Positions 49,002 to 58,409 are shown, counted from the stretch's first letter. The stretch is 64,000 nucleotides of DNA from JBHOQS01 sp042408875 (GCA_042408875.1 JBHOQS010000002.1:62001-126000); one strand, 5' to 3'. Notes: generated by a model not told the origin, from the letters alone. Made by a program: numbers and translations.

Positions 49002-49017
49002 CTGTCCCTAGGGACAG
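49002..49017. promoter_or_regulatory. 16-base perfect palindrome upstream of the radical SAM gene
   Basis: CTGTCCCTAGGGACAG, 44 bases before the ATG at 49062. Related CCCTAGG-bearing sequences occur at about 53028 and 53088. It may be an operator. Confidence 0.4.
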
Positions 49018-49061
49018 TGCCCCTGCACCGCCAGACGTATGACCACCAGGGGGGAAGGCGC

Positions 49062-50942
49062 ATGACCGAAGCTTCTTGCACACTCGCTGTGAGTGGCGCT
49101 GCGCCAGCCACGCGCTGGACACCCGCCCGCATCAGTGCGGCGCTCGACCGTATCCTGCCGCACGTGCAGAAGCCGGCGCGCTACACCGGCGGGGAGTGGA
49201 ACGCCGTCGTGAAAGACTGGGACCGTCTCGACGTGACGATGGCGATCTGCTACCCGGATGCCTACGAGGTCGGCATGTCCAACCTTGGCATTCAGATCCT
49301 GTACGATCTGATCAACGCCGAGGAGTGGGCCTGCTGCGAGCGGGTCTACGCACCCTGGCCGGACATGGAGCAGCAGCTCCGCCGGCACGGTGTTCCGCTC
49401 TATAGCCTGGAGACGCGCCACCCACTGGGTGACTTCGACATCATCGGCTTCTCGCTGGCCTATGAGATGATTTTCAGCAATGCGCTGACTGTCCTGGACC
49501 TGGCCGGCATCCCGCTGACCTCGGCTGAGCGCACAGAGACGCATCCGCTGATCATCGCCGGCGGCTCAGGCTCGCTGAACCCCGAGCCGATGGCCGACTT
49601 CATCGACCTCTTTATCCTGGGTGAGGCGGAGGACTCGCTGCTGGAGTTCCTGCGGCTGTATCGGCGCCACAAGGCGCTGTCGCCGGCAGGCCGTCCCGAG
49701 CGCGCCCGACTGCTGCGTGAGGCCGCCCAGATCCCCGGCGTCTACGTGCCGTCGCTCTATACGGTGACGTACAACCCCGACGGCACGATCAACGCCATCA
49801 GGCCGGCGGAGCCGGGTGTGCCGGCGTTCGTCGAGCGGCAACGAGTGGACTTCACCTGCAAGCCGATCCCGGTCAAGCCGGTCGTGCCGTTCATCGAGAC
49901 TGTGCATGACCGCGCCATGATCGAGATCATGCGCGGGTGCGTCCACGGCTGCCGCTTTTGCCAGGCCATGTTCATTTACAGCCCGGTGCGTATGATGCCG
50001 TCGAAGAACATCCTAGAGGCGGCCGAGCAGCTCCTAGCGAACACCGGCTACGACGAGCTGGCGTTGCTCTCGCTCTCCAGTGCGGACTACCGCGGCATCA
50101 ACGACCTCATCCGGGCGCTCTCCGAGAAGTTCGGCGACGATCTCATGTCGATCTCGCTGCCGTCCACGCGGGTGGACGCCTTCAGCGTACAGCTCGCCGA
50201 GCTGATCCACCATCGCCGCAAGGGCGGCATGACCTTCGCCCCGGAGGCTGGCACCGAGCGCCTGCGCGAGGTGATCAACAAGGGCGTCTCCGAAGAAGAA
50301 ATCATGCGCGCCGCGCGCACAGCCTATAGCAACGGCTGGCAGCAGATCAAGCTCTACTTCATGATCGGGCTGCCCACCGAGACGCTGGACGACGTGCGTG
50401 GGATCGTCCGGCTAGCGCACAAGGTGCTGGAGGCCGGGCGGGAGTACCACGGCCAGCGGGCCCGGGTGCACGTTGGTGTCTCCACTTTCGTGCCCAAAGC
50501 GCACACGCCGTTCCAGTGGGCCGGCCAGGACACCCGTGAATCAATTATGGAGAAGCAGCGTATCCTGCGTGAGGGACTGCGCCATCCGAACATTCGCTTC
50601 CACTGGAACGATCCGAACGAGAGCGTGCTGGAGGCGATCCTTTCGCGAGGCGACCGCCGCGTCGGCCGGGCGATTCGCCGGGCGTGGGAGCTCGGTGCTC
50701 GCTTTGATGCCTGGTCGGACCAGTTCAAGTGGGAAGCGTGGGAGCAGGCGCTGCGCGAGTGTGGCCTGGATATCTACTTCTACGCCCACCGCGAGTTCGG
50801 CCTGGGCGAGACGCTGCCGTGGGACCATATCGTCTCCCGCACGAAGCGCCACGCGCTGATCCGGCAGTTCCGCGCCGCCCTGAACGAGGGTGGTATCCCG
50901 CTGCCGGTCGTGGCGGCAGAGCCGGCTGCGGTGCCGGCGTAG
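49062..50942 (+). CDS. TIGR03960-type radical SAM protein with B12-binding-like N-terminal domain
   Basis: 626-aa enzyme of the B12-binding-like radical SAM group. Residues 1-200 form a cobalamin-binding-like domain (MAICYPDAYEVGMSNLGIQILYDLINAEE, IIGFSLAYEMIFSNALTVLDLAGIPL, PLIIAGGSGSLNPEPMADFID). The radical SAM core starts near residue 288 with EIMRGCVHGCRFCQAMFIYSPVR, giving the CxxxCxxC for the 4Fe-4S cluster, then LSLSSADYRGINDLI and FAPEAGTERLREVINKG. The C-terminal 150 residues (HWNDPNESVLEAILSRGDRR) match TIGR03960. A typical partner of this family, a TIGR03936-type domain (tRNA or rRNA modification related), is not fused here. ATG 49062 is preceded by GGGGGGAAGG. The exact reaction is unknown for the family. 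Confidence 0.9.
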   Translation: MTEASCTLAVSGAAPATRWTPARISAALDRILPHVQKPARYTGGEWNAVVKDWDRLDVTMAICYPDAYEVGMSNLGIQILYDLINAEEWACCERVYAPWPDMEQQLRRHGVPLYSLETRHPLGDFDIIGFSLAYEMIFSNALTVLDLAGIPLTSAERTETHPLIIAGGSGSLNPEPMADFIDLFILGEAEDSLLEFLRLYRRHKALSPAGRPERARLLREAAQIPGVYVPSLYTVTYNPDGTINAIRPAEPGVPAFVERQRVDFTCKPIPVKPVVPFIETVHDRAMIEIMRGCVHGCRFCQAMFIYSPVRMMPSKNILEAAEQLLANTGYDELALLSLSSADYRGINDLIRALSEKFGDDLMSISLPSTRVDAFSVQLAELIHHRRKGGMTFAPEAGTERLREVINKGVSEEEIMRAARTAYSNGWQQIKLYFMIGLPTETLDDVRGIVRLAHKVLEAGREYHGQRARVHVGVSTFVPKAHTPFQWAGQDTRESIMEKQRILREGLRHPNIRFHWNDPNESVLEAILSRGDRRVGRAIRRAWELGARFDAWSDQFKWEAWEQALRECGLDIYFYAHREFGLGETLPWDHIVSRTKRHALIRQFRAALNEGGIPLPVVAAEPAAVPA

Positions 50943-51002
50943 GCGTGCGGGGAAGAAGACCAACCATCCCAGTAGCTCTTCCGGGAAAGGCGTAGGGCAG
51001 CA

Positions 51003-51476
51003 GTGGATCGGCGGTACCGGCAGGAGATCGAAGAGATCCTGGCGCGCCTCGAACGAGAGCAGCCGGGCTGGGGCTCTGGCGGCCGCGGCCGCCAGAGCGG
51101 TGCCGGTCGCGGCGGCCCCGGCGATCCCCTGGGCTGGCTGCGCGCGCTGGCCTGGCGGCTCACTCCTGGCTCGGTCCTGCTCACTGCCCTGCTGGCCGGC
51201 TCGGTCGCGCTGGCGATCGTGGCGAACGTGCTCCGCCCTTACGCCCCCCTCCTGGGCGGCTACCTGGGACTAGCAGCCGGCGCATGCTTCCTGGCGTACT
51301 ACATCATCGCCATCCGCCGGGGCAACCCCCTCTTCGAGCGCAAAGAGGTGCGCTGGCGCGGCCGGGTAATTGACCTCCACGGTAGCTCCCGCTGGAGCCT
51401 GCCGCGCTTGCCCTCCTGGAGCGAGCTACGCTGGCGCTGGCGTATCCTGCTGGCCCGCTTCCGCCGGCGCTGGTGA
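51003..51476 (+). CDS. Small membrane protein with two TM segments, 157 aa
   Basis: 157-aa protein starting at GTG 51003 with a charged helix (YRQEIEEILARLEREQPG), a Gly/Arg-rich linker (GSGGRGRQSGAGRGGPGDP), two hydrophobic helices near residues 58-77 and 82-103 (VLLTALLAGSVALAIVAN; LLGGYLGLAAGACFLAYYII), and a strongly basic tail with Trp/Arg (SWSELRWRWRILLARFRRRW). It lies 60 bases after the radical SAM gene, so they are likely co-expressed. No family is recognised; the tail could contact nucleic acid or lipid head groups. Confidence 0.6.
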   Translation: MDRRYRQEIEEILARLEREQPGWGSGGRGRQSGAGRGGPGDPLGWLRALAWRLTPGSVLLTALLAGSVALAIVANVLRPYAPLLGGYLGLAAGACFLAYYIIAIRRGNPLFERKEVRWRGRVIDLHGSSRWSLPRLPSWSELRWRWRILLARFRRRW

Positions 51477-51512
51477 TCCCGCCGTCAGTGGGAGCTGCGC
51501 CTGCCAGGTATG

Positions 51513-52832
51513 CTAGCCCTTCTCCCGCCGCGCTAGGATCTCGTTCACCCGGCGCGCCGCCTCAGGGAGGACCTCTTTGGCGGAGGCGCTCCCCTCCCAG
51601 ACTTTCTTCAGGCTCTGGTTCCAGCCCTCTCGCTCGATCTGCCGCCACTCCGGGATCAGCGGCAGCGTGCGCACGCGCTGGTCAAGAAACGCCCGTATGT
51701 TCGCCGGGGGCTTGCCAGAATTGATGAACCTGGGATCGTTGGCAGCTTTTTTGTGAAACGGGATGAAGCGACCTTCCAGCGCGTAGATGAGCATGCCGTC
51801 GTAGGAGCCCTGAAACTTCAGCCACTCCCAGCCAGCGTCGGGATTCTTGTTGTTCTCCGGCATCATCATGCCGTTCCCTTTATAGAGGCCAGTCTGCCGG
51901 CCTGACTTCCCGACCGGCATGATGACGACATCCCACTCGAAATCTTTGATCTGGTCGCGGTACTGCGGGATGTCAGTAAACCAGTTGTGATACAGGCCAA
52001 GCCGACCGTTGACGAAGAGCTGCTGCGTCGTGACGCCGCTCGGCAGCGACAGCGGCGCGACACGGTGCACGTGCGCCAGGTCGGCGATCCACTGGATCGC
52101 CTCGATCGCCTCTGGGCGATCCAGGAGACAGATATTGCTGCTCAGGTCCAGGAGCTCGCCACCGAAGGCCCAGACAAACGGCCACCATAGCCCGGTTTGC
52201 CGCACCGTACCCCAGGTCCCCTGCTCTGGCGCAGTGATGGCACGGGCGTACTGGAACAGGTTCTCGAACGTCCAGCCCTCGCGCGGCAGCGGCAGCCCGT
52301 AGCGTTCGAACAGGCTCTTATTGAAGTAAAAAGCAGCATCGCCCCCGCGGACATTCGGGAAATAGTAGTAGCGGCCTCGATACACAAATTCGTCAAACCA
52401 CGCCTCAAAATACTCTTCTTTCTTGATGTCTTTATGAATACGCGCGGTGAGGTCCATCATGATACCCTGGGAGGCTATGCTGCGCACGTCGTAGCCGTCG
52501 ATCATCACAGTCTCTGGCGGATCGCCGCCGGCGATCATGCTGATAACTTTCTCCAGATGGTTGCCGCCCTCGTTAATCAGCTCGACTTTGATCTCCGGAC
52601 GGCGCTCCATGAAGGCGCTGATGACCTTCTGGTCGATGGTATTCGACCAGGCATTGCCCCAGACCATATAGCGCACGAGGCCCTGGGGCTGCCTGGCCGG
52701 CTCCCCCTGCCCAGGTAGTGCGGCGCCCGAACGGCATGCTGCCGAGAGAACAGCCGGCAGACCGCTGAGTGCCCGTAACCACGTCCGACGGCTTACTGTT
52801 CCCGGCACGGCTTCCCCTGAGAGAGACGTCAT
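51513..52832 (-). CDS. ABC transporter solute-binding lipoprotein, sugar type
   Basis: 439-aa extracellular binding protein. VSRRTWLRALSGLPAVLSAAC is a twin-Arg-like lipoprotein signal with the lipobox Cys near residue 33. Mature domain: LVRYMVWGNAWSNTIDQKVISAFMERRPEIKVELINEGGNHLEKV, GGDPPETVMIDGYDVRSIASQG and NPDAGWEWLKFQGSYDG match family 1. No permease or catabolic gene follows or precedes it on the same strand, so it is the third binding protein here without its own permeases. The convergent small membrane protein lies at 51476. Substrate unknown. Confidence 0.88.
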   Translation of the reverse strand: MTSLSGEAVPGTVSRRTWLRALSGLPAVLSAACRSGAALPGQGEPARQPQGLVRYMVWGNAWSNTIDQKVISAFMERRPEIKVELINEGGNHLEKVISMIAGGDPPETVMIDGYDVRSIASQGIMMDLTARIHKDIKKEEYFEAWFDEFVYRGRYYYFPNVRGGDAAFYFNKSLFERYGLPLPREGWTFENLFQYARAITAPEQGTWGTVRQTGLWWPFVWAFGGELLDLSSNICLLDRPEAIEAIQWIADLAHVHRVAPLSLPSGVTTQQLFVNGRLGLYHNWFTDIPQYRDQIKDFEWDVVIMPVGKSGRQTGLYKGNGMMMPENNKNPDAGWEWLKFQGSYDGMLIYALEGRFIPFHKKAANDPRFINSGKPPANIRAFLDQRVRTLPLIPEWRQIEREGWNQSLKKVWEGSASAKEVLPEAARRVNEILARREKG

Positions 52833-53352
52833 TCAGGTCATCCCGCAGCATGCCAGCTGGTAGCTGGTGGTGAAGTCCACAGCGAACGCGCAGCTCCTGG
52901 ACCTCAGCCAGCGCAACCCCGATTCTCCGTCCTGAGATCCGCCACTATCATACGGCATCGCATACTCCGGTGCATGAGAGTGTGCTGAGAGCTTGCCGCC
53001 ATCTGAGCTCCCGGCATGCCCTAGGCCCGCAGGGAAACCTGATCTTGAACGATGTCCTCCTGCCGCCTGGCAGCGCATGCCCTAGGACTGTAGGGAATCC
53101 TGGCTTTCCCCGGCGGACTGCAGTCCCGGCGCCGGGCATGGCTGCACACCTGACGCGGCCACTGGAGATGGGGTTCAAGGGTAACGAGGACTGCACTGCA
53201 GGCCGTGGCAGCTATCTGGTTTACCTCCTACCCTGGAGGGTGGGTGAACATACCCGACGGTCCCGACTGTGGCGCACACCTGTCAGCATCGACAGGTGTG
53301 CGCCCGCACAACAACGACAACGACGAGAGAGCTCATGGGTGGAGGCAGGCAC
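52833..53352. other. 520-base intergenic region upstream of the LPXTG gene
   Basis: No gene is supported. Notable content: a near-duplicate of GCATGCCCTAGG followed by AGGGA and CCTG at about 53023-53050 and 53083-53110, and a strong hairpin at 53271-53304. The divergent promoters of the binding protein and the surface protein must lie here, but no clean -35/-10 pair stands out. Confidence 0.5.
53271..53304 (+). terminator. Hairpin with 14-base arms in the leader of the LPXTG gene
   Basis: Arms GGCGCACACCTGTC and its exact complement with a 6-base loop AGCATC, ending 49 bases before GTG 53353. It may attenuate transcription or stabilise the 5' end of the surface-protein mRNA. There is no U tract. 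Confidence 0.4.
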
Positions 53353-54987
53353 GTGAAGTACCTGAGGTGGCGGATGAGGGGGCGGACGTACTTACCGGTG
53401 TGTAGAGTACTCATTGCCCTGGCAATTGTCCTGGCCGGCCAGGCCGCGAGCCTGGCGGTCGGCCGCAGCGGCGCACCGGCGCCGGCCCTGGCTGCGCCGG
53501 TGGTGCTCGCGACGGGGACTCTGTACGCGAACCAATCAACGCCGATCGGCAGCGTGATTGTCAGCCGTGACGGCGATGACCTGTATGTGGAGTTCAGTCT
53601 GACCGCGTCGGGGTGGACCATGTCGAATGCTTACCTGTGGCTGGGCACCTCGCTTGACAATTTCCCGAAGAGTCCGGGGAAGTATCCATATAAAGCCACA
53701 CTGAACCCACCCGCCACTTCCCACAAATTCGACCCGATCGCGCTTACGTCGGTGCTCGGCTCGTCGAAGTGCGGCACGTTCTACGTCGCGGCACACGCGG
53801 CAGTGCAGCAGAACGGAGGCTCCGAGGCCTCCGCGTCTGCCGGCTCTGAAGGTAAATGGCCGAACTGGTATTTCCCGGTGACGATTCCCTGCCAGACGCC
53901 CGTGCCAACCGCCACAGCCACCAGCGCGCCCACCGCCACGCCGACGCCTCCTACGCCAAGCCCCACGGCCACGAATACGCCCACAGCCACGGCAACGTCT
54001 ACGCCAACGGCGACGAGTACGCCGACCGAGACACCGACAGCGACGGCGACATCTACGCCAAGCCCCACAGCTACGAATACGCCGCTGCCCACCGAGACAG
54101 CGACGCCGACTAGCACGCCGACCGAGACGCCTGTGCCTACTGCCACGGCGACACATATGCCTACGGCGACCTACACTCCCACCGAGACGCCGACCTTTAC
54201 GCCGAGCCCGACGGCCACCAATACCCCAACTGAGGTGCCGACCGCGACTCCAACGGCGACGAGCACGCCAGTACCTACAGACACGCCGGCGCCGACAGCT
54301 ACCAACACCCCGGTGCCACCGACGAGCACACCAGTCCTGACAGAGACTCCTGTCGCCACGAACACGCCGGTGCCGACGAACACGGCGGCTCCTACTGAAA
54401 CCCCGGTCCCGACGAATACTCCGGTGCCGCCGACAAACACGCCGGTGTCAACGAACACCCTAGAGCCGACGGTGACCTCCACGCCCAGCCCGACGGCGAC
54501 TACATCGGCTCAGACCTCTTCGAACGACGACCGGCAAGAGCCAACGCCGACGCGCACGCCGACGCAGCCCCCGACTGCAACGGCCGTTCCGCCAACGGCT
54601 GTGCCCACAGCGACTGCGACGCCGACCGCAACGCCGGCGCCAGTCGTGACGGTGCTGCCGCCTGAGCTGCCACCGCCACCAGCGGTCCCGACGGTGAACG
54701 TGGAAGTCCAGGAGCCTGCTCCACCTGAGACCGCGCCAGCTGCCGTTGTGGAGGTGCCTGTGCAGCCAGCGCCGCAGCAGCCACAGCCTGCCCCGGTGGC
54801 TCAGGTGCCGGCCGCTGCCGCGGCCCCAGCAGCGACGGCGCGGCCGGCTGGGACCACCGTGCTCCTGCCAGTCACCGGCGGGGGGACCGGCAGCCCGGTG
54901 GCGGCCCAGATGCTGAGCCTCGGCTCCCTGCTGCTAGGACTGGGGATAGCGCTGGTGCGCCGGCCCGGTCGCAGCGATCCTCGGTAG
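53353..54987 (+). CDS. LPXTG-anchored surface protein with Thr/Pro-rich stalk
   Basis: 544-aa predicted cell-surface protein. A signal peptide (MRGRTYLPVCRVLIALAIVLAG) is followed by a folded N-terminal domain (residues about 45-180) with two Cys (SKCGTFYVAAH, VTIPCQTP). A stalk of about 280 residues built of Thr/Pro repeats follows (TPTATATSAPTATPTPPTPS and many TNTP, TETP variants), probably O-glycosylated. The end is TTVLLPVTGGG, a hydrophobic helix (LSLGSLLLGLGIALV) and RRPGRSDPR: an LPXTG sorting signal with LPVTG. Sortase would link it to the wall. GGAGG 7 bases before GTG 53353 favours that start; ATG 53335 is an alternative. No sortase gene lies in the window. Confidence 0.85.
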   Translation: MKYLRWRMRGRTYLPVCRVLIALAIVLAGQAASLAVGRSGAPAPALAAPVVLATGTLYANQSTPIGSVIVSRDGDDLYVEFSLTASGWTMSNAYLWLGTSLDNFPKSPGKYPYKATLNPPATSHKFDPIALTSVLGSSKCGTFYVAAHAAVQQNGGSEASASAGSEGKWPNWYFPVTIPCQTPVPTATATSAPTATPTPPTPSPTATNTPTATATSTPTATSTPTETPTATATSTPSPTATNTPLPTETATPTSTPTETPVPTATATHMPTATYTPTETPTFTPSPTATNTPTEVPTATPTATSTPVPTDTPAPTATNTPVPPTSTPVLTETPVATNTPVPTNTAAPTETPVPTNTPVPPTNTPVSTNTLEPTVTSTPSPTATTSAQTSSNDDRQEPTPTRTPTQPPTATAVPPTAVPTATATPTATPAPVVTVLPPELPPPPAVPTVNVEVQEPAPPETAPAAVVEVPVQPAPQQPQPAPVAQVPAAAAAPAATARPAGTTVLLPVTGGGTGSPVAAQMLSLGSLLLGLGIALVRRPGRSDPR

Positions 54988-55010
54988 CCACACCCAATCA
55001 CCCCGGGGTC

Positions 55011-55050
55011 ACACCAGCGGAGGTGGTCGCCCGGCCACCTCCGCTGGTGT
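55011..55050. terminator. Hairpin with 16-base arms after the LPXTG gene
   Basis: ACACCAGCGGAGGTGG and its exact complement around an 8-base loop, 23 bases after the stop codon at 54987. It separates the convergent surface-protein and SRPBCC genes and is a likely bidirectional terminator. Confidence 0.6.
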
Positions 55051-55126
55051 TCGGGACAACAGGGCGCCGCAGCGAGGGCCGGGACAGTGCGTATGCAGGG
55101 TGTGCACTGTAGGGGAGCTGACGGCC

Positions 55127-55573
55127 CTAGACGCTTCCCTCTAGCACGGCCTTCAGACGTTGAAGCGCCATCGCCGATTCTCGGGCGATGCGCGGTCGCA
55201 GCAGGAGCGAATCGAGCAGCGAGAGCAAGCGGCTGTTCACACGATAGGAGAACGTCCGCTCGAAGTGCGTTCCTGTACCCTCTGCGGACAGCACGTAGGT
55301 GACCGTACCGCCGCCGGCCGCGCCGACTGTGCTGGTGATGACGAAGCGCCGCGGGGCGTCTCTCTCCTGTACGGTCCACGTGGCCTCGCCTTCTCGACCG
55401 GCGACGCGGAAGCGCTCGATGATCTGCTCACCGAGCTGCGCCTGATGATCTATCGCTCCACTCACACCCAGCGATGACGGATGCCAGCGCGGCCAGTTCG
55501 CAGCCGTAGTCACGTAGTCGAACACCACTGCCGGCGGCCGGGCGATGGAGATCGAGGTGCGTACGATGCCCAC
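55127..55573 (-). CDS. SRPBCC (START-like) domain protein
   Basis: 148-aa single-domain protein of the polyketide-cyclase/START-like fold with a large hydrophobic cavity. Typical elements are RTSISIARPPAVVFDYVTTAANWPRWHPSSLGV (strand-helix-strand with the W-P-x-W pair, residues 5-37), IIERFRVAGREGEATWTVQERDAPRRFVIT and the C-terminal helix (LLLRPRIARESAMALQRLKAVLEG). Such proteins bind small lipids or aromatic compounds; the ligand is unknown. It lies 14 bases after the zinc-ribbon gene on the same strand, so both are in one operon. Confidence 0.8.
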   Translation of the reverse strand: MGIVRTSISIARPPAVVFDYVTTAANWPRWHPSSLGVSGAIDHQAQLGEQIIERFRVAGREGEATWTVQERDAPRRFVITSTVGAAGGGTVTYVLSAEGTGTHFERTFSYRVNSRLLSLLDSLLLRPRIARESAMALQRLKAVLEGSV

Positions 55574-55587
55574 GTCTACTCTTGCGT

Positions 55588-56319
55588 TCAGCGCTCGACG
55601 TACAGGATGCGCCCGCAGCTCTGGCAGTGCACGAGCTCCTGGCCGCGGCGAGCGCGCTGCACATCCATCGCCGGGAGCACCAGGCGGCAGCCAGAGCAGC
55701 GCCCCTGCACCACCTCCGCCACCGGAGTACCGCCCGTGCGCGCTTTTAGGCGCTCGTAGGTCGCCAGCACCGCAGGTTCAACCGAGGAAGCCAGCGCGGA
55801 CCGCCGCTGCTCCAGGACCGTGAGCTCCTGGACCAGCCGGTCTCGCTCGGCTGCGAGGCCAGTTCGTTCGAGCTCCCGTTGGCGGCGCGCCTGTTCCAGC
55901 ACCACCCGCGCCTGGCCAAGGTCGGCGGTCAGCTGCTCGATCCGCTCCATCGCCTCGAGCACGCCGTCCTCATACTCGCTCTTCTGCCGCTGCTGGTACT
56001 CCAGCTCGTGCTGGAGGCTTTGCAGCTCTTTCACGTTGCGCACGCGCCCGCCGTACAGCAGGTCGCTTAGCCGCTTGATCTCTTGCTCGGCCGCGGCAAC
56101 GCTCACCTCCAGCTCATGCTGGTTGATCTGGGTCTGTCGCAGCTCGGCCTCCAGGCGGGCTACCTCGGCCTGAGCAGCCTCGACGCGGCTCTCGTCGGTC
56201 AGGGCGCGCTCTACCTCGGCAAGGCGCTGGCGATCCGCCACCAGCTGGTGATCCGTCTGCTGGAGCTCATATAAGATCCGTGCGCGATCAGGCACGCGTC
56301 TCTCCCGAGCAACGCGCAT
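55588..56319 (-). CDS. Coiled-coil protein with C4 zinc ribbon (DUF164/YbeD-like family)
   Basis: 243-aa protein: a long coiled coil at residues about 10-180 (heptads rich in Leu, Glu, Arg; RILYELQQTDHQLVADRQRL start) and a C-terminal zinc ribbon with two Cys pairs (GRCSGCRLVLP and VHCQSCGRILYVER, residues 205-240). This is the C4-type zinc ribbon family found in many bacteria, thought to bind nucleic acids or act in tRNA/ribosome-related roles; function unproven. It is preceded by a good promoter at 56408-56435 and followed by the SRPBCC gene. Confidence 0.82.
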   Translation of the reverse strand: MRVARERRVPDRARILYELQQTDHQLVADRQRLAEVERALTDESRVEAAQAEVARLEAELRQTQINQHELEVSVAAAEQEIKRLSDLLYGGRVRNVKELQSLQHELEYQQRQKSEYEDGVLEAMERIEQLTADLGQARVVLEQARRQRELERTGLAAERDRLVQELTVLEQRRSALASSVEPAVLATYERLKARTGGTPVAEVVQGRCSGCRLVLPAMDVQRARRGQELVHCQSCGRILYVER

Positions 56320-56789
56320 GCAACGCTGGCGCCCGCTGGCTGGGATCCGGACGCGGGCGGCGCGTTTTTTTCAGCCCTTCCTCTCCCCTGGCTTCCCTTG
56401 ACTTCCCATTGTAGGCCAGGCGCATCGCCCGTCAAGCCAGCCTCTAGCAACTTGAACATCTCAGACCAGGCATATATACTGTCCCCACCGTGTGCGTGCT
56501 GGTTGCTATACAGGAATCCAGCATAACGACGCGTATAAGTATAAATAGCGTGAGGACCTCTGCTGTGTGATGTGGAATACGTAAGAAGACGTCGTGCAGG
56601 ACAAGAAGTTGTGAACGTACGTGTCCTCCTTGCCTGTCTCATGGTTTACATCTTGCCCTATTCTGCACCGACCTGCACAGTGACAACGCCGGCCTGAAAT
56701 GTCCCTCGATGTTCAGCGTGCAGGTGCTGTGTGTAGCTCGCGAGTAGGAAGACATTCGGGTTACGTGCGGGTGACATGAGAGGACATCG
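56320..56789. other. 470-base intergenic region
   Basis: No coding sequence is supported. It holds the minus-strand promoter of the zinc-ribbon gene at 56408-56435 and AT-containing stretches (TATATAC near 56472, TATAAGTATAAATAG near 56536) that could drive the plus-strand surface gene at 56790. Confidence 0.5.
56408..56435 (-). promoter_or_regulatory. Promoter of the zinc-ribbon operon
   Basis: On the minus strand TTGACG (56430-56435), a 16-base spacer and TACAAT (56408-56413), 90 bases upstream of the start codon. Confidence 0.6.
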
Positions 56790-58344
56790 ATGAGTATGTG
56801 GCCAGCGATCCAGGAACACACCAGGGCAGTGCGCGCAGCCGTGTGTGTGCTTGCCGTTGGTTTCCTGCATCTCTCAACCAGCTTTTTCCTGCCTGATCAG
56901 GCTTTCGCACAGGCTCCCACACCTACACCGACGGCGGCGCCCCCACCGCTTACTGCCGAGAAAACTGAGCAGACCCACTGGGAGCAACAGTTCAACTGGA
57001 CTATTGAAAAAAACGGCGAATCCTACGACCATAGATCTCATACGTGGTTCGAGCGGCTCTGTGCAATACACTGTGAGGCTGACGAAGACTGCGGGCCCGC
57101 AGCGCGCCTGGGTCGATGGACAGATCTGCGTGAGCAATAATACGTCAGGCCCGATCACGATCAGCCAGATCAATGACGAGCTACGCTTCATCCCCGACCC
57201 GAATAAACTGGATAACTACCAGGTTATTGCGAGGATTACCGTTGATCTCGCCGGACACGCGACGCTAGCCGCGGGCGAGCGCTTTTGCTACCCCTATCGC
57301 ATAGACATCCCAGCCGCCAATATCCAGCCCGGGGGACTATACAAGGACGTTGCCGAGATTCACGCCTCTCAGGAAAGCCAGTCCTTCGTCGTCATCGCAA
57401 CGTTTGCTGCCCCACTGGGTGAACAGCCAACCGCGGTGCACGGCTCGGTCACAGTGAACGATACAAACGGCCAGACATGGACCTTCTCGGAGAGCGGCCA
57501 GCAGACCTACTCCCGTACGTTCACCTGCGATCAGGACCAGGGGATGCACAAGAATACGGCGACGATCCAGCAGACCAGTCAATCGTCGAGTGCGACGGTG
57601 ACGGTGACCTGCCACGTGCCGACAGCTACGGCAACGAACACGCCGGCGCCCTCGGCTACACCGAGCCCGACGGCCACGCCGGTGACGCCTACTCCGACAC
57701 CTCCGCCAACGTCTAGCCCGACGGCCACGCCAGCGACGCCAACCGCGTCGCCCACCGCGACGAGTGTGCTGGGCACCGCAACGCCTTCGTCTACCGCGAC
57801 CCTGACCCCGACGGCAACGCCGACTGCGACGGCCACCGCTACAGCGACTCCATCGCCGACAGCGACCCGCGAGCCTAGCGGTGGAGACGATAACCAGTCG
57901 CCCACGGCGACCCCGACGCGCACGCCGACGCCGATGGCAGTCCCGCCGACCGCCACGCCGGTGCCGCCGACGGCGACTCCTGCCCCGGTGATCACGGTGC
58001 TGGCGCCGCTGCTCCAGCCGCCGCCGCCTACGGTTGTCCCGACGGCCACGGCTACCCCGCCCGCGACACCGGCGCCGCCAGTGCGCGGCCAGGAGCTTGA
58101 ACGCACGCCTGTTCCAACCGCGACACCTGCGCCGCCGGTCGCCCAGCTCCCACCCAGGGCATCGGGAGGGCAGGTCGCGCAGCAGGGAGGGCCGGGCTCG
58201 ACAGCGCAGCCACCGGCTCCGCTCCTGCCGCGCACGGGTAGGAGCGCCAGCACCGTCGCGGCGCTGCTCGCCGGCGGCGGGATCGTCGCCTGGCTGGCCA
58301 GCCGCGAGATATTCCGGCGCGGGCGCCGCAGGAGCGCTCGGTAG
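56790..58344 (+). pseudogene. Second LPXTG-type surface protein, frameshifted at an A7 tract
   Basis: The signal peptide is read from ATG 56790 (AVCVLAVGFLHLSTSFFLPD, cleavage near AFAQA) and continues to WEQQFNWTIEK. At GAAAAAAAC (A7 at 57007-57013) the frame changes: with six As it would run WTIEKTANPTTIDLIRGSSG and on to the stop at 58344, a 517-aa protein. The body has a beta-domain (TVNDTNGQTWTFSESGQQTY), a Thr/Pro stalk, and ends APLLPRTGRSAS, a hydrophobic helix (VAALLAGGGIVAWLA) and SREIFRRGRRRSAR, an LPXTG-type signal (LPRTG). It parallels the protein at 53353. Transcript slippage, phase variation or an assembly error are all possible. Confidence 0.75.
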
Positions 58345-58409
58345 GGCTGGCTGTTCAAAGCTGCTGGAGCCCTTGAGCGCTCCTGCGCCATCTCAGCAGC
58401 GCAAGAATC

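Noticed and set aside
57006..57014. Programmed -1 frameshift at the A-AAA-AAC heptamer
   Set aside because: A -1 slip there leads to a third frame; the continuing protein needs a +1 change or loss of one A.
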